Shown here piece after piece: positions 53,036 to 62,061 of a stretch of DNA of 64,000 nt (its first letter is position 1; each line of letters starts with the position of its first letter). Origin of the DNA: Physcocola sp002396385. GTDB lineage: Bacteria > Bacteroidota > Bacteroidia > Bacteroidales > Paludibacteraceae. The translations under genes and the position numbers were made by a program. The DNA lies in contig CAMNDM010000007.1 of the NCBI GenBank assembly GCA_946535435.1, forward strand, positions 62,001-126,000, written 5' to 3'. The notes beneath the pieces were generated by a model. That model had not been told where the DNA came from and did no database searches. It saw only the letters and a program-made list of their open reading frames with translations.

Positions 53036-53123
53036 CCGTTCTGTCTTTTGTATTGCAAATGCAAAATTAATAAAATGGTTTTATTTGTCGCTTATTTGAG
53101 TTGCTTATTCCGTCTGTTGTATC

Positions 53124-53948
53124 TTATACGGCCTCTGAAAGTGCCTTTACCGCCTCAAGCAAGACCAATGCGGCTGGTGCTCCCAACAGCGAACTGTCGA
53201 AACGGTCTAATACTCCTCCATGCCCAGGCAGGAACGAACCTGAGTCCTTTATGCCTAAATAGCGTTTGAATAGCGATTCTACTAGGTCGCCCAAGGTGCC
53301 GACTACGAACGATACTACCGCATATAACATCCACAATGCCGAATTTAGGCTCAGCGGATTGTTGGCGTCTGTTATGAAGTGGGCGGCAAGCGCTCCCGCA
53401 ATCAGGGCAAATGCCAGTCCTCCGCCTATACCCTCCCATGTTTTCTTTGGAGATATCCGTTCCGACATTTTGTGCTTGCCGAACATTTTGCCTATACAAT
53501 ATGCGCCTGTGTCGCTAACCCACACAAAAATGTAGAAGGCAAGCAGATAGTAATTGCCCAACTGCATTATCTGTCCCATACAGCAGAACGGTAATGCCAC
53601 ATACATCAATCCCCCAAAGCTAAACGAAAGGTTGTGTATAGGCTGTTCTTCCTTTCTGAATAACTCTGTTATTAGTAGAATCAGCCATATAGGAAGGAAT
53701 ACCCATAATCCGATGTTTACCGATGGTGAGCATGCCAAAAAGGCGGAGATGCCTCCGATAATCGAAACGGGAACTTGAGGCTTTACACCCTTAATCTGAC
53801 TGCTAAGTGTGTAGAACTCTCGCAAACCCAAAGCCAATACGACCGAAAATACACATGCGAATACTATCGGGCTATTGCCAATAATGGCCGCTACCATGGT
53901 GGCAACATACATTGCGCCAAAAAGGGCGCGCTTAACGAGATTGTTCAC
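53124..53948 (-). CDS. cdsA: Phosphatidate cytidylyltransferase
   Basis: This makes CDP-diacylglycerol, the precursor used by PssA. It is about 274 residues, multi-pass, with the family signature ending GTLGDLVESLFKR-YLGIKDSG-PGHGGVLDRFDS, and the earlier SDTGAYCIGKMFGKHKM. I propose a GTG start at 53948; the TTG at 53993 lies inside a promoter-like element (TATATTTG) and the product from 53948, starting (M)NNLVKRALFGAMYVATMV, has the expected membrane N-terminus. It leads the cdsA-psd-pssA run. In many Bacteroidetes, from memory, cdsA follows ftsH, which is not the case here. Confidence 0.93.
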   Translation of the reverse strand: MNNLVKRALFGAMYVATMVAAIIGNSPIVFACVFSVVLALGLREFYTLSSQIKGVKPQVPVSIIGGISAFLACSPSVNIGLWVFLPIWLILLITELFRKEEQPIHNLSFSFGGLMYVALPFCCMGQIMQLGNYYLLAFYIFVWVSDTGAYCIGKMFGKHKMSERISPKKTWEGIGGGLAFALIAGALAAHFITDANNPLSLNSALWMLYAVVSFVVGTLGDLVESLFKRYLGIKDSGSFLPGHGGVLDRFDSSLLGAPAALVLLEAVKALSEAV

Positions 53949-53990
53949 GATGCTATGGTGTCTTGTTACGCTTTTTTCTTTTACATTTGG

Positions 53991-53998
53991 CAAATATA
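53991..53998 (-). promoter_or_regulatory. Putative promoter of cdsA-psd-pssA, -7 element
   Basis: CAAATATA on the plus strand is TATATTTG on the minus strand, a perfect match to TAnnTTTG. It argues against translation from the TTG at 53993. Confidence 0.55.
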
Positions 53999-54064
53999 TT
54001 CATTTTTCTTTTATTGGCAAATGGTTAACTTTGTTACCAGTTAGTATTTAAGTTTATTTAATTA

Positions 54065-54460
54065 ATGAAGTTTTTCGAAGGAGTAAGGGTATATGCGGTT
54101 CCTTTTTATCCGTTTACTAAAAGACGCTGTGCCCTTACACTGCCTGGCATAGGAATTTTGTGCAGTCCTTCTCTGGTCGATAACATCCCGTTGCTGCGAC
54201 ATGAGTTCGGACACATTCTGCAACGCCGCTATTTCGGCTGGTGGTTCTTTTGGTTTAGGGTGGCTCCTGTAAGTTTGTGGAGCGCCTTTAGGTCCGCATG
54301 CCGGTTTGGAAAACCTTTTAACCATGCCGACACTTGGACCGAATGGAGTGCGAACCGACTGTCGTTCGCCTATTTTAAACGGCCTTCCGATTGGCCGGAG
54401 TGGCGTTTCCCCCGCCGGGCCTATCAGCAGCGGATGGGGGTTCAATTCCCTTCTGTCTGA
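54065..54460 (+). CDS. Small HExGH-containing protein, putative zinc-site protein
   Basis: This 131-residue protein is hydrophobic and aromatic-rich, with LRHEFGHILQRRYFGWWFF at about 43-61. The HEFGH motif resembles the HExxH zinc site of metalloproteases. A second part reads HADTWTEWSANRL, typical of a conserved small Bacteroidetes family which I cannot name with certainty. A Glu there may complete the metal site. It starts at the ATG at 54065 and ends before the promoter for the metal ATPase gene. Function unknown; possibly an inactive or atypical protease. Confidence 0.65.
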   Translation: MKFFEGVRVYAVPFYPFTKRRCALTLPGIGILCSPSLVDNIPLLRHEFGHILQRRYFGWWFFWFRVAPVSLWSAFRSACRFGKPFNHADTWTEWSANRLSFAYFKRPSDWPEWRFPRRAYQQRMGVQFPSV

Positions 54461-54492
54461 TTCTTTGCAAACGGGTTGCATCACGTTTTACC

Positions 54493-54500
54493 TAACTTTG
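54493..54500 (+). promoter_or_regulatory. Putative promoter of the metal ATPase gene, -7 element
   Basis: TAACTTTG, a perfect TAnnTTTG, 27 bp before the ATG at 54528. It supports the shorter start over the in-frame start at 54306. Confidence 0.55.
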
Positions 54501-54527
54501 AATCGTAATCTGATAAATGTTAGGTTT

Positions 54528-56525
54528 ATGCGGTATCTGAAAAAGTATTGGTTTCTTATTGTGTCATCGGTTATGCTGGTAGCCGGTGTGCTTGACGAAT
54601 GGCATTTGGCCGATTATGGATGGAATGCCTCTTTCCGGTTTGTATGGTACTTGGTCGCTATTTTACCCGTCGGACTGCCTGTGCTCAGGCACATGCTGGA
54701 GGAATGGAAAGAGGGTAGCGTCTTCAACGAATTTTTCCTGATGGTGGCTGCTGCCGTTGCGGCTTTCGTTATTGGTGAGTATCCTGAAGGCCTTTCTGTC
54801 ATCTTGTTTTACACTATTGGTGAAAAACTGCAGGATATGGCTGTTGATAGGGCCCACGATGAAATTGAGTCGTTGCTCAATGTGTGTCCGTCGGTGGCCG
54901 TAGTTATACGTGAGGGGCTGCCCGTTGAAGTGGAACCCTCTACTGTGGAAGTTGGCGAAACAATCCTCGTTAAAGCGGGGGCAAGGGTTCCTCTCGATGG
55001 CGTCCTCCTGTCTGAACATGCAAGTTTCGATACAAGTGCCATCACTGGTGAGAGCGCTCCGCGTACGTTGGAAAAAGACGAGGCGGTGCTGAGTGGTATG
55101 ATCGCTCTTGCCGAAAGTGTTAAAGTACTTGTAACTAAACGCTTTTCCGACTCTACCATGCCACGTATTTTGGAGATGGTTGAGAAGGCGAACGATAAAA
55201 AGTCGGGTACCGAATTGTTTATTCGCAGGTTTGCGCGCTATTATACGGCTATTGCTATCGGACTGGTTGTCCTGGTTAATATCCTTCCGTTTATTGCTCA
55301 TTTGACAGGGTTCTTTGAGGCGTATAACTGGAAGGAATGGTTGGGCAAGTCGGCTGTGTTTATGGTTATATCATGTCCGTGTGCCTTGCTTGTCAGCATT
55401 CCTTTGGGATATTTTGGTGGTATAGGTGCGGCATCGCGCCACGGCATTCTGGTCAAGGGCGGAAATTACCTCGATGCTCTGTTCAAAGTTAAGGCTGTGG
55501 CCTTTGACAAGACCGGAACACTGACCGAAGGTCTGTTCAGTGTTTCTGATGTGGTGCCGGCTGAACCGTTTGGCGTTAACGAACTGGTCGGTAAATTGGC
55601 GGCGGTCGAGCTTCATAGTACACACCCTATGGCAAAGGCAGTTTGCCGATATGCTGCTGACAATAACATTGAACTGGTTGATAATGTTGAGGCTGTCGAA
55701 ATTCCCGGACGCGGGTTGAAGGCTGAGTTGGATGGTGAGGTTGTACTTGCCGGAAATGCGAGGTTGTTGTTGGAGAATGGTGTAAATGTCCCTGCTTCGG
55801 TTGCTGACAAGTCGGGTGCCCTCGTCTTCTGCGCTGTAGGTGGACGGTATGCTGGGTGTGTGGCTCTTGCCGACAAGCCTAAAGATGGCGTGAAACAGAT
55901 GGTTTCCGATTTATACGAGGTGGGTGTTAGTGAGGTTCATCTGCTTTCTGGCGACCGTCAGCAACAAGTCGGTCTGTTGGCCGACGCTGTCGGTATCAGG
56001 TTCGCTTATGGCGACTTGCTTCCTCAAGATAAGGTGACCCGCGTTGGGGAACTGCACGACAGAATGCCTGTTGCCTTTGTTGGTGACGGTATTAACGACG
56101 CTCCTGTCCTGGCTCTTGCCGATGTGGGGGTTGCCATGGGTGCTATGGGTAGCGATGTGGCGGTTGAAACGGCTAATGTGGTTATTGAAGACGATAAACC
56201 CGAGAAGGTCGTTACTGCTATTAAAATTGCGAAAAATACGCGTGCTGTCGTCTGGCAGAATGTAACGCTGGCTTTGGGTGTGAAAATACTTGTCATGGTG
56301 TTAGCCTTGTTCGGCGTGGCCAATATGTGGATGGGTGTCTTTGCCGATAGCGGTGTGGCCCTTTTGGCGGTATTGAACGCTATCCGCATCCAACGGCAGA
56401 ATTTTGGCGATGTTCTGCCTGTTGAAGGCGAGCATAAACACCACCATCACGAGGGCTGCTGTTGTTGCCACCATGAACACGATGAAGACGGACACGGACA
56501 TCATCATGCGCACCACCATCACTAA
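54528..56525 (+). CDS. Heavy-metal P1B-type ATPase with a His/Cys-rich C-terminal tail
   Basis: This 665-residue efflux pump (Zn, Cd or Co class) starts at the ATG at 54528. It has no N-terminal HMA domain. Membrane helices start at about residue 6; the CPC metal motif is at 283-285 (ISCPCALLVSIP), the phosphorylated Asp327 is in FDKTGTLTEG, and the hinge GDGINDAPVLA is near residue 525. The C-terminus is a metal-binding tail (EGCCCCHHEHDEDGHGHHHAHHHH-type, about 20 His and four consecutive Cys), unlike the usual N-terminal sensor. It may chelate zinc before export. Regulation by the fur-type gene at 15.8 kb is possible but not shown. Confidence 0.92.
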   Translation: MRYLKKYWFLIVSSVMLVAGVLDEWHLADYGWNASFRFVWYLVAILPVGLPVLRHMLEEWKEGSVFNEFFLMVAAAVAAFVIGEYPEGLSVILFYTIGEKLQDMAVDRAHDEIESLLNVCPSVAVVIREGLPVEVEPSTVEVGETILVKAGARVPLDGVLLSEHASFDTSAITGESAPRTLEKDEAVLSGMIALAESVKVLVTKRFSDSTMPRILEMVEKANDKKSGTELFIRRFARYYTAIAIGLVVLVNILPFIAHLTGFFEAYNWKEWLGKSAVFMVISCPCALLVSIPLGYFGGIGAASRHGILVKGGNYLDALFKVKAVAFDKTGTLTEGLFSVSDVVPAEPFGVNELVGKLAAVELHSTHPMAKAVCRYAADNNIELVDNVEAVEIPGRGLKAELDGEVVLAGNARLLLENGVNVPASVADKSGALVFCAVGGRYAGCVALADKPKDGVKQMVSDLYEVGVSEVHLLSGDRQQQVGLLADAVGIRFAYGDLLPQDKVTRVGELHDRMPVAFVGDGINDAPVLALADVGVAMGAMGSDVAVETANVVIEDDKPEKVVTAIKIAKNTRAVVWQNVTLALGVKILVMVLALFGVANMWMGVFADSGVALLAVLNAIRIQRQNFGDVLPVEGEHKHHHHEGCCCCHHEHDEDGHGHHHAHHHH

Positions 56526-56542
56526 GCCTTTTTTGTTGTTAT

Positions 56543-56583
56543 AGCGGTGAAAGTTGAGCCAGTTTGCGCCAACTTTCACCGCT
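56543..56583 (+). terminator. Terminator after the metal ATPase gene
   Basis: AGCGGTGAAAGTTG and CAACTTTCACCGCT form a 14-bp perfect stem with a 13-base loop, followed by TTTTTTTT. Confidence 0.9.
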
Positions 56584-56624
56584 TTTTTTTCTCTTAATCT
56601 TAAGATATTGCTATTTTTGTGAGT

Positions 56625-57503
56625 ATGATTAAGAAATTGTTCGCCGTCATCTGTTTGTCGGCTCTTTCGTTATTAGCCGTTAACGCTAAGGTCTATACAG
56701 TCGAAAATCTGCCTGTAATTACTTCAGGTGTGAACAAATTCGTCTGCAACCCCGATGGTCTCTTGTCACAACCGGTGGTAGACGATATGTGCCGTATGTT
56801 GCAGCAACTGGAAGACAGTACCCACGTGCAGGTGTTGGTGGTCGCTGTCGATAGCATCAGTCCCCAAGACGATTACCGTTTTGCGGAAGATGTTGGCAAT
56901 CATTACGGCGTCGGTAAAAAGAATATCAACAGTGGCCTGGTCATTCTGCTGGCCCGCAGTATGGGCGCTGTCCGTTTCGTGACTGGCGAGGGTTTGGAGG
57001 GCGATATGCCTGACGCTATCTGTAAACGGATTATCGAATTGAAGATGATTCCCTATTTTAAAAATAGGGATTGGGATGGCGGTATGAAGGCGGGTGTTAA
57101 TGCCGTATACGGCCGTTTGAGTGGAATTGATACGTTTGGCGGATATAGTGAGGACTATGAATGGGAAACAAGCGACTTTGTTATCCTGATAATTCTGTTC
57201 GGTTGCCCTTTGCTCCTGTTTTTCTATGCTATATGGCGGTCTGGGCGGTGTCCGTACTGCAATAAGAAGATGCAGAAGTTGGGTGTCGACCGTTACCGTT
57301 CTGGTTATAAGGAAACGGTTGTTACGCACTATTTGTGTAAAAACTGTGGCCGGCGTATCTCAAAAAAGGATCTTGTAGACCATACCCCAAGTCGCTCGTA
57401 TGGTGGCGGAGGGTGGTCGTCGGGTGGCGGCTCAAGTTTTGGTGGAGGATCCAGTTTCGGTGGAGGTAGCTTCGGTGGTGGAGGTGCAGGTGGCCGTTTC
57501 TAA
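56625..57503 (+). CDS. TPM-domain protein with a zinc ribbon and Gly-rich tail
   Basis: This 292-residue protein starts with a signal peptide (about 1-21, ATG at 56625). Next comes a TPM (YgcG-like) domain (about 30-165, QLEDSTHVQVLVVAVDS, HYGVGKKNINSGLVILLA, RFVTGEGLEGDMPDA). A membrane helix (about 185-205), a zinc ribbon (CPYCNKKM...CKNCGRR) and a Gly/Ser/Phe-rich tail (repeats of SFGGG) follow. TPM proteins are often encoded next to LemA, as here, and the pair is linked to membrane or photosystem quality control in other bacteria. The -7 element TATTTTTG (56612-56619) sits only 5 bp before the ATG, suggesting a leaderless or very short-leader message. Confidence 0.88.
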   Translation: MIKKLFAVICLSALSLLAVNAKVYTVENLPVITSGVNKFVCNPDGLLSQPVVDDMCRMLQQLEDSTHVQVLVVAVDSISPQDDYRFAEDVGNHYGVGKKNINSGLVILLARSMGAVRFVTGEGLEGDMPDAICKRIIELKMIPYFKNRDWDGGMKAGVNAVYGRLSGIDTFGGYSEDYEWETSDFVILIILFGCPLLLFFYAIWRSGRCPYCNKKMQKLGVDRYRSGYKETVVTHYLCKNCGRRISKKDLVDHTPSRSYGGGGWSSGGGSSFGGGSSFGGGSFGGGGAGGRF

Positions 57504-57540
57504 TTTTTTAATGCTGATTATTAACTAAAAATTAATTTAT

Positions 57541-58140
57541 ATGAAAAAGAGTACAATCTTGCTGTTGGCTGGCCTTGCTGTTGTTGCATTGTGGTTCATC
57601 TCTACACGCAATGGCTTTGTTTCTCAAGATGAGAATGTTAACAAGGCTTGGGCTAACGTTCAAACACAGTATCAGCGTCGTCTCGACCTTATCGGTAACT
57701 TGGTGAATACGGTTAAGGGCTACGCTAAGCACGAAAAGGAGACTTTCGAGTCTATTACCAATGCCCGTGCGAAGGTAAGTTCTGCTATCAACATCAACGC
57801 CGAAGACCTTTCTGAGGAAAAGTTGGCCGAGGTGCAGAAACAGTTGTCTGAAGCTTCTGCCCAGATGAATTCTGGTTTGAGCCGTTTGATTGCCGTATCG
57901 GAAAGTTACCCTGAACTGAAGGCTAGCGAGCAGTTCAAAGAGTTGCAGGCTCAGTTAGAGGGTACCGAGAACCGTATTGCTGAGGCGCGTAACAAGTTCA
58001 ACAGCGCTGTGCAGGAGTATAACGTGCAGGTACGCTTGTTCCCTGGCAATTTGGTAGCCTCTATTTGCGGCTATTCTGCAAAGGCTATGTTTCAGGCTGA
58101 TGCTGGCGCTGAGCATGCTCCAACAGTCAACTTCGATTAA
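57541..58140 (+). CDS. LemA family protein
   Basis: This 199-residue protein has an N-terminal membrane anchor (about 5-21) and a cytoplasmic or periplasmic helical bundle with the LemA signature: NKAWANVQTQYQRRLDLIGNLVN, and further ENRIAEARNKFNSAVQEYN. LemA proteins often act with TPM proteins in membrane stress responses, and the gene follows the TPM gene by 37 bp. The molecular role is unknown. Confidence 0.95.
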   Translation: MKKSTILLLAGLAVVALWFISTRNGFVSQDENVNKAWANVQTQYQRRLDLIGNLVNTVKGYAKHEKETFESITNARAKVSSAININAEDLSEEKLAEVQKQLSEASAQMNSGLSRLIAVSESYPELKASEQFKELQAQLEGTENRIAEARNKFNSAVQEYNVQVRLFPGNLVASICGYSAKAMFQADAGAEHAPTVNFD

Positions 58141-58162
58141 TAGCTGTTCCAGATAAGAAATG

Positions 58163-58192
58163 TGGGCGGTGCCGTTTTTGCGGTACCGCCCA
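58163..58192. terminator. Terminator after lemA
   Basis: TGGGCGGT and ACCGCCCA arms (8 bp) hold an inner CCG/CGG stem and a T-rich loop. It lies between convergent genes. Confidence 0.75.
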
Positions 58193-58197
58193 TTGTT

Positions 58198-60141
58198 TTA
58201 TTGTACGGTTTCTGTTTGCGTAACCCCGTTGTCGGGTTGTGGTACCCGCACTACTTTCCCGTCTTGTTCCACATAGCCGTATAGCTTCTTGTAGAACGGG
58301 TGCCGGGTTAGTGTGTCGGCTGCTCCTACTATAATGAGTTTCATCTTAGCGCGGGTTATTGCCACGTTCATACGCCTTAGCTCGCGCAAGAAGCCGATGT
58401 TGCCTTCTTCATTCGAACGAACTAGCGAAATCAATACCACATCGCGTTCCTGACCTTGGAAACCATCGATAGTGTTGATGGTGATGGATTTCTTTATTGG
58501 TTTTAGCCCTGCGCTTTGTTTTACCAGTTGGCGAAGTCGTTGCACTTGGTTTTTGTAGGGCGAAATCAAACCGAAGTCAATACGTTCGTCTTGAATGCGT
58601 TTTATGCCCACCTCTTCGGTGTAGTCTTCAAGTGCCTTTACTATAAATTTTGCCTCTTCATTATTGTAGCGGCCGCTCAAGTCGGCGGTGGCCTGTTCGT
58701 TATATTCCAGGTCGCTGGTGTCTAACCAAACCATCGGTGCCTCGTATGCCAATATGTTTCGGAAACCCGCGCTTGGGGCCGACTTCAACTGCCCTTGGTA
58801 GAACCAGTCAGATGGAAATTTTGCAATCGATTCGTGCATGCGGTACTGGGTGTCGAGCAGTTGTACGCAGTCCGGACGGTGTTTTACCACTTTCTCCATC
58901 AGCGTGACGTCTAGTCCGGCCCTGGCGGCTTCCATGCACTTTATGGTTGGTGGCAGTTGGCAGTGGTCGCCGGCAAATATTACGCGGTCGGCTTTCCGTA
59001 TGGCTATCCAGCTGGCGGCTTCCAATGCCTGAGCGGCTTCGTCAATAAAGACCGACTGGAATCTGACTCCCTCTAACAGCCTGTTGGCTGCACCGGTCAG
59101 TGTGCTGGCCACTATTCTGCACTGGTCGAAAAGGTCGTGTCGGATGCTTAACTCCAGATTGGTACAGCGGTCGCGCAGGCTGTTGAGCTTTTCGTGGATG
59201 GCTTTTCTGTTCCCGCTTTTTGTCTGGCTGCGTAGTTGGCGCATGGCTTGGCGTACGCTCCACAGTTCGGTATACAGTGGGTGCGCTTCAAAACGCCGCT
59301 CATAGGTGAACCCTAACATTTTGTCGGTTACACGGGTCGGATTGCCTATTCGCAGCACGTTGACGCCGCGGTCGTTCAGTTGCTCGCTAATCCAGTCTAC
59401 GGCCATATTGCTCTGTGCGCAGACCAATATCTGGTTCTCGCGGTTCAGTACTTCGCAAATGGCTTCTACCAGTGTGGTGGTTTTCCCGGTTCCCGGTGGT
59501 CCGTGCACTATGGCCACGTCTTTGGCGTTCAAAACTTTGTTTACGGCTGCTTCTTGCGAGGTGTTCAGCCAAGGGAAACGCAAGGGTGGGTTATTCCTGA
59601 AAGTGGCAGGTTGGGTCCCCAACAGAATGTCGCGCAATTCGGCTATTCGGTCTCCTTTCGCATTCTCAACGGCGCGAAGGGCATCGAACATCAACTGGTA
59701 GGTCGTCTCGTCGAAATAAAGTTGAACACCCAGGTTCTCGGCTGTCCTCAAGACGTTTATCTGTTCTTCCCTGTTCAGCACAACCACCATACGGTCGCCT
59801 TCCACATAGCTGATTTGGCCGGTCACTCCGTTCAGTTTGGCGTCGCCCAATCCGCTTTGCGTGAAGAAACTGACGGGTTTCCCGTATTCGAAGACGTTGT
59901 CTTCTTCGGGTTGCTCTTCATTGGGTGTGTTTCTGAACACGTCGACGCAGAACTGGTTGATGGCATTGTAGTAGGTACGCCCTATGGTAAGTGGAAACCA
60001 GCAGATGCCTTTTTTTACCTTCCAGGCGATGCCTGTCAGCTTCGATTTCTCCTCGTACGCCTTTTTCTCAAAGTCGTATTCCATTTTCAGAAGCTCGCGC
60101 TGGCGTTGCAGGTTGCCGGTTATGTTGTATTTGTCTTTCAT
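58198..60141 (-). CDS. Superfamily 1 helicase, Upf1/DNA2-like
   Basis: This helicase, ~647 residues, is of the Upf1/IGHMBP2/Dna2 type. It starts at the ATG at 60141; an in-frame start at 60222 would add a hydrophobic tail that is not expected. Motifs: Walker A IVHGPPGTGKTTTLVEAI, DEAAQ (motif II) in VFIDEAAQALEAA, GDHCQLPPT (motif III), LDTQYRMH (motif IV), and QGQERDVVLISLVRSN (motif V), with MNVAITRAKMKLIIVG (motif VI). The N-terminal ~150 residues probably form an OB-like fold. In Bacteroidetes these genes are common singletons of unknown role. Confidence 0.9.
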   Translation of the reverse strand: MKDKYNITGNLQRQRELLKMEYDFEKKAYEEKSKLTGIAWKVKKGICWFPLTIGRTYYNAINQFCVDVFRNTPNEEQPEEDNVFEYGKPVSFFTQSGLGDAKLNGVTGQISYVEGDRMVVVLNREEQINVLRTAENLGVQLYFDETTYQLMFDALRAVENAKGDRIAELRDILLGTQPATFRNNPPLRFPWLNTSQEAAVNKVLNAKDVAIVHGPPGTGKTTTLVEAICEVLNRENQILVCAQSNMAVDWISEQLNDRGVNVLRIGNPTRVTDKMLGFTYERRFEAHPLYTELWSVRQAMRQLRSQTKSGNRKAIHEKLNSLRDRCTNLELSIRHDLFDQCRIVASTLTGAANRLLEGVRFQSVFIDEAAQALEAASWIAIRKADRVIFAGDHCQLPPTIKCMEAARAGLDVTLMEKVVKHRPDCVQLLDTQYRMHESIAKFPSDWFYQGQLKSAPSAGFRNILAYEAPMVWLDTSDLEYNEQATADLSGRYNNEEAKFIVKALEDYTEEVGIKRIQDERIDFGLISPYKNQVQRLRQLVKQSAGLKPIKKSITINTIDGFQGQERDVVLISLVRSNEEGNIGFLRELRRMNVAITRAKMKLIIVGAADTLTRHPFYKKLYGYVEQDGKVVRVPQPDNGVTQTETVQ

Positions 60142-60267
60142 CTCTCTATCTTTCTTTTGCAAAAGTACGCAAAAAACAGTGATAGAAACCGTTCTTTCGT
60201 TTCTATACAAGGTCATATACAACCTATCCTTGTTTCCCGATGCGCTCTTTTTGCCTTCTTCTAGTAC

Positions 60268-60299
60268 TTTGCCTTTTATTAAAACATATTCTATATTTG
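60268..60299 (+). promoter_or_regulatory. Putative promoter of the DUF4874/DUF4832 gene
   Basis: TTTG at 60268-60271 and TATATTTG at 60292-60299 are separated by 20 bp, a good -33/-7 match. The ATG is 37 bp downstream. Confidence 0.65.
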
Positions 60300-60336
60300 T
60301 AATTAGTGAAGATATTTCTCTTTATTCTGACAGCCT

Positions 60337-62007
60337 ATGGACAAAGTCTTACGTTTTATTTTATTTGTTGTGCTATGGATTATCGGATTAGATGTTTCTG
60401 CGACTTTGAAACAGCAGCAACTCTCTTATTCCGACGCTTTGTTGTCGCTGAATAATAACACGGGACGCGGATTTTACCGTACCTGTGCGCTACACCTTAA
60501 ACCTGCGGAAAACAAACCGGCGAATACCTGGGGCGATTTAGTCCATTTGCGTGTCGATATTTCCGAATTTAGTGAAAATGCGGTGCTGTCGGTCGAGGGT
60601 CCCGACACGTTGTGGGGTGTTTCGCAACCTCTGACCCTTGATGCCCTTGATGCCCTTGACCAAACATTCGCTGGTATTCGTAAAAGGGGTAAGATGGTGG
60701 TTGTGCGTGTTTGTTACGATCCATGGTATAACGGGAAAACTAATACGGAGCCAGGTGACCAACGTCTGATTCTTAGCCATCTGAGACAGTTGGCTCCTGT
60801 CTATAATAAGAATGCTGACGTTATTTTGGCAATTGAGTTGGGCATGTATGGCCCATGGGGCGAGATGCATTCAAGCCAGATAGGAACAAATGCCAATATA
60901 GCTGGCGCGCTGCAGACGTTGCTTGCTTACACCTCTCCGGAAATCAAGGTTCTGGTGCGACGACCTGATATTATTGCTACTTGGCTGGGGCTGTCGAAGA
61001 AGGAGTTTGTTGTGGAAACACCGCTTTTTAAGGCTGCTGCGGCAGCAAAGGGCGATACCATGTTCCGTGCAGGTATGTTTAACGATGGTTACCTCGGCTC
61101 TTCTTCCGACTTGGGTACTGTCGATGGAAGTCTTACGCGTGAAATGATGGTCAACTGGTTGCAGAACTATTCCAAGAATACCCCTTATGGCGGTGAGTTG
61201 GTCGCTAACTACAACGGCGACCATCCGATTAATACGCCCTCTTACTTGTCGTTTGAGGGATTCAAAACCCATACGTCTTATTTAAACTACGAGTGGCACC
61301 AACCGACTATACTTGCAATGAAGGACTCTGTAATGACTGGTGTTGATGCGGAATATGAAGGTGTTTCGGGCTACAAATATCTAGAAGACCATTTGGGCTA
61401 CCGGTTTGTGTTACGCAATTCTCTGATGTCTGATACTGTTTACGACCGCAAACTCGATATGGAAATAACTATACAGAATGTGGGTTTCGCCGGTATGTCC
61501 GGTAATAGAAAAGCGTCTTTAATTTTGGTGGGTGCGACTGACACTGTCGAAGTGCCTCTCCCTTCCATCCAGGTTGGAGCTTTCTTTTCTCGTGATGGTG
61601 AATCTGATAGTTATTCAACTTCTTCTCTCTCTCTCGATTTGCCACAGCAGTTGCCTAATGGTAACTTTAAGGTTTATTTCCGAATAAGTCGCAATGCCGA
61701 TTTCAGGTCCGATGGTAATTATCAGTGTGTTCAGTTCGCAAACAGTGCGGAACAGTTCGATGCCGTTTTGGGAGCTAATCTTTTGGGAGACTTTGTCTTG
61801 AATGCGGCTGTGGCTTCGGTGCCAGATAACAATGTGTCGGTGGCGTCTTGTTGGCAGTGTGGCTCCAAACTCTATACGAAGGGCGTCAAACGCCTGCGGG
61901 TTTGGGACGTGCAGGGCCGCTTGTTGTTCGACCGCCAGCTTTCCGACGGTGAAACGATAGAAGTCGGTAACCGCCGCGTGGTGTTTAAGGTCGTGGCGGT
62001 GAATTAA
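60337..62007 (+). CDS. DUF4874/DUF4832 secreted protein with a possible T9SS-type tail
   Basis: This 556-residue exported protein starts with a signal peptide (about 1-20). A DUF4874-like domain (about 30-170, with GRGFYR, LVHLRVDISEF and MVVVRVCYDPWYN) and a DUF4832 domain (about 200-470, with IELGMYGPWGEMHS and HQPTILAM) follow; the fold is TIM-barrel-like and relates to glycoside hydrolases. The last ~40 residues (RLRVWDVQGRLLFDRQL) look like a type IX secretion sorting tail. I see a Glu in the GPWGEMH stretch that could be catalytic. The substrate is probably a polysaccharide, but this is not proved. Confidence 0.8.
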   Translation: MDKVLRFILFVVLWIIGLDVSATLKQQQLSYSDALLSLNNNTGRGFYRTCALHLKPAENKPANTWGDLVHLRVDISEFSENAVLSVEGPDTLWGVSQPLTLDALDALDQTFAGIRKRGKMVVVRVCYDPWYNGKTNTEPGDQRLILSHLRQLAPVYNKNADVILAIELGMYGPWGEMHSSQIGTNANIAGALQTLLAYTSPEIKVLVRRPDIIATWLGLSKKEFVVETPLFKAAAAAKGDTMFRAGMFNDGYLGSSSDLGTVDGSLTREMMVNWLQNYSKNTPYGGELVANYNGDHPINTPSYLSFEGFKTHTSYLNYEWHQPTILAMKDSVMTGVDAEYEGVSGYKYLEDHLGYRFVLRNSLMSDTVYDRKLDMEITIQNVGFAGMSGNRKASLILVGATDTVEVPLPSIQVGAFFSRDGESDSYSTSSLSLDLPQQLPNGNFKVYFRISRNADFRSDGNYQCVQFANSAEQFDAVLGANLLGDFVLNAAVASVPDNNVSVASCWQCGSKLYTKGVKRLRVWDVQGRLLFDRQLSDGETIEVGNRRVVFKVVAVN

Positions 62008-62061
62008 TGTTCTAATTATAAGCCTATAAGTAGTTCTTTAGTGAAAACAAAATACAAGACC

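Noticed and set aside
54306..54527. A longer start for the metal ATPase
   Set aside because: The extra 74 residues lack homology and overlap the preceding gene and the promoter element at 54493.
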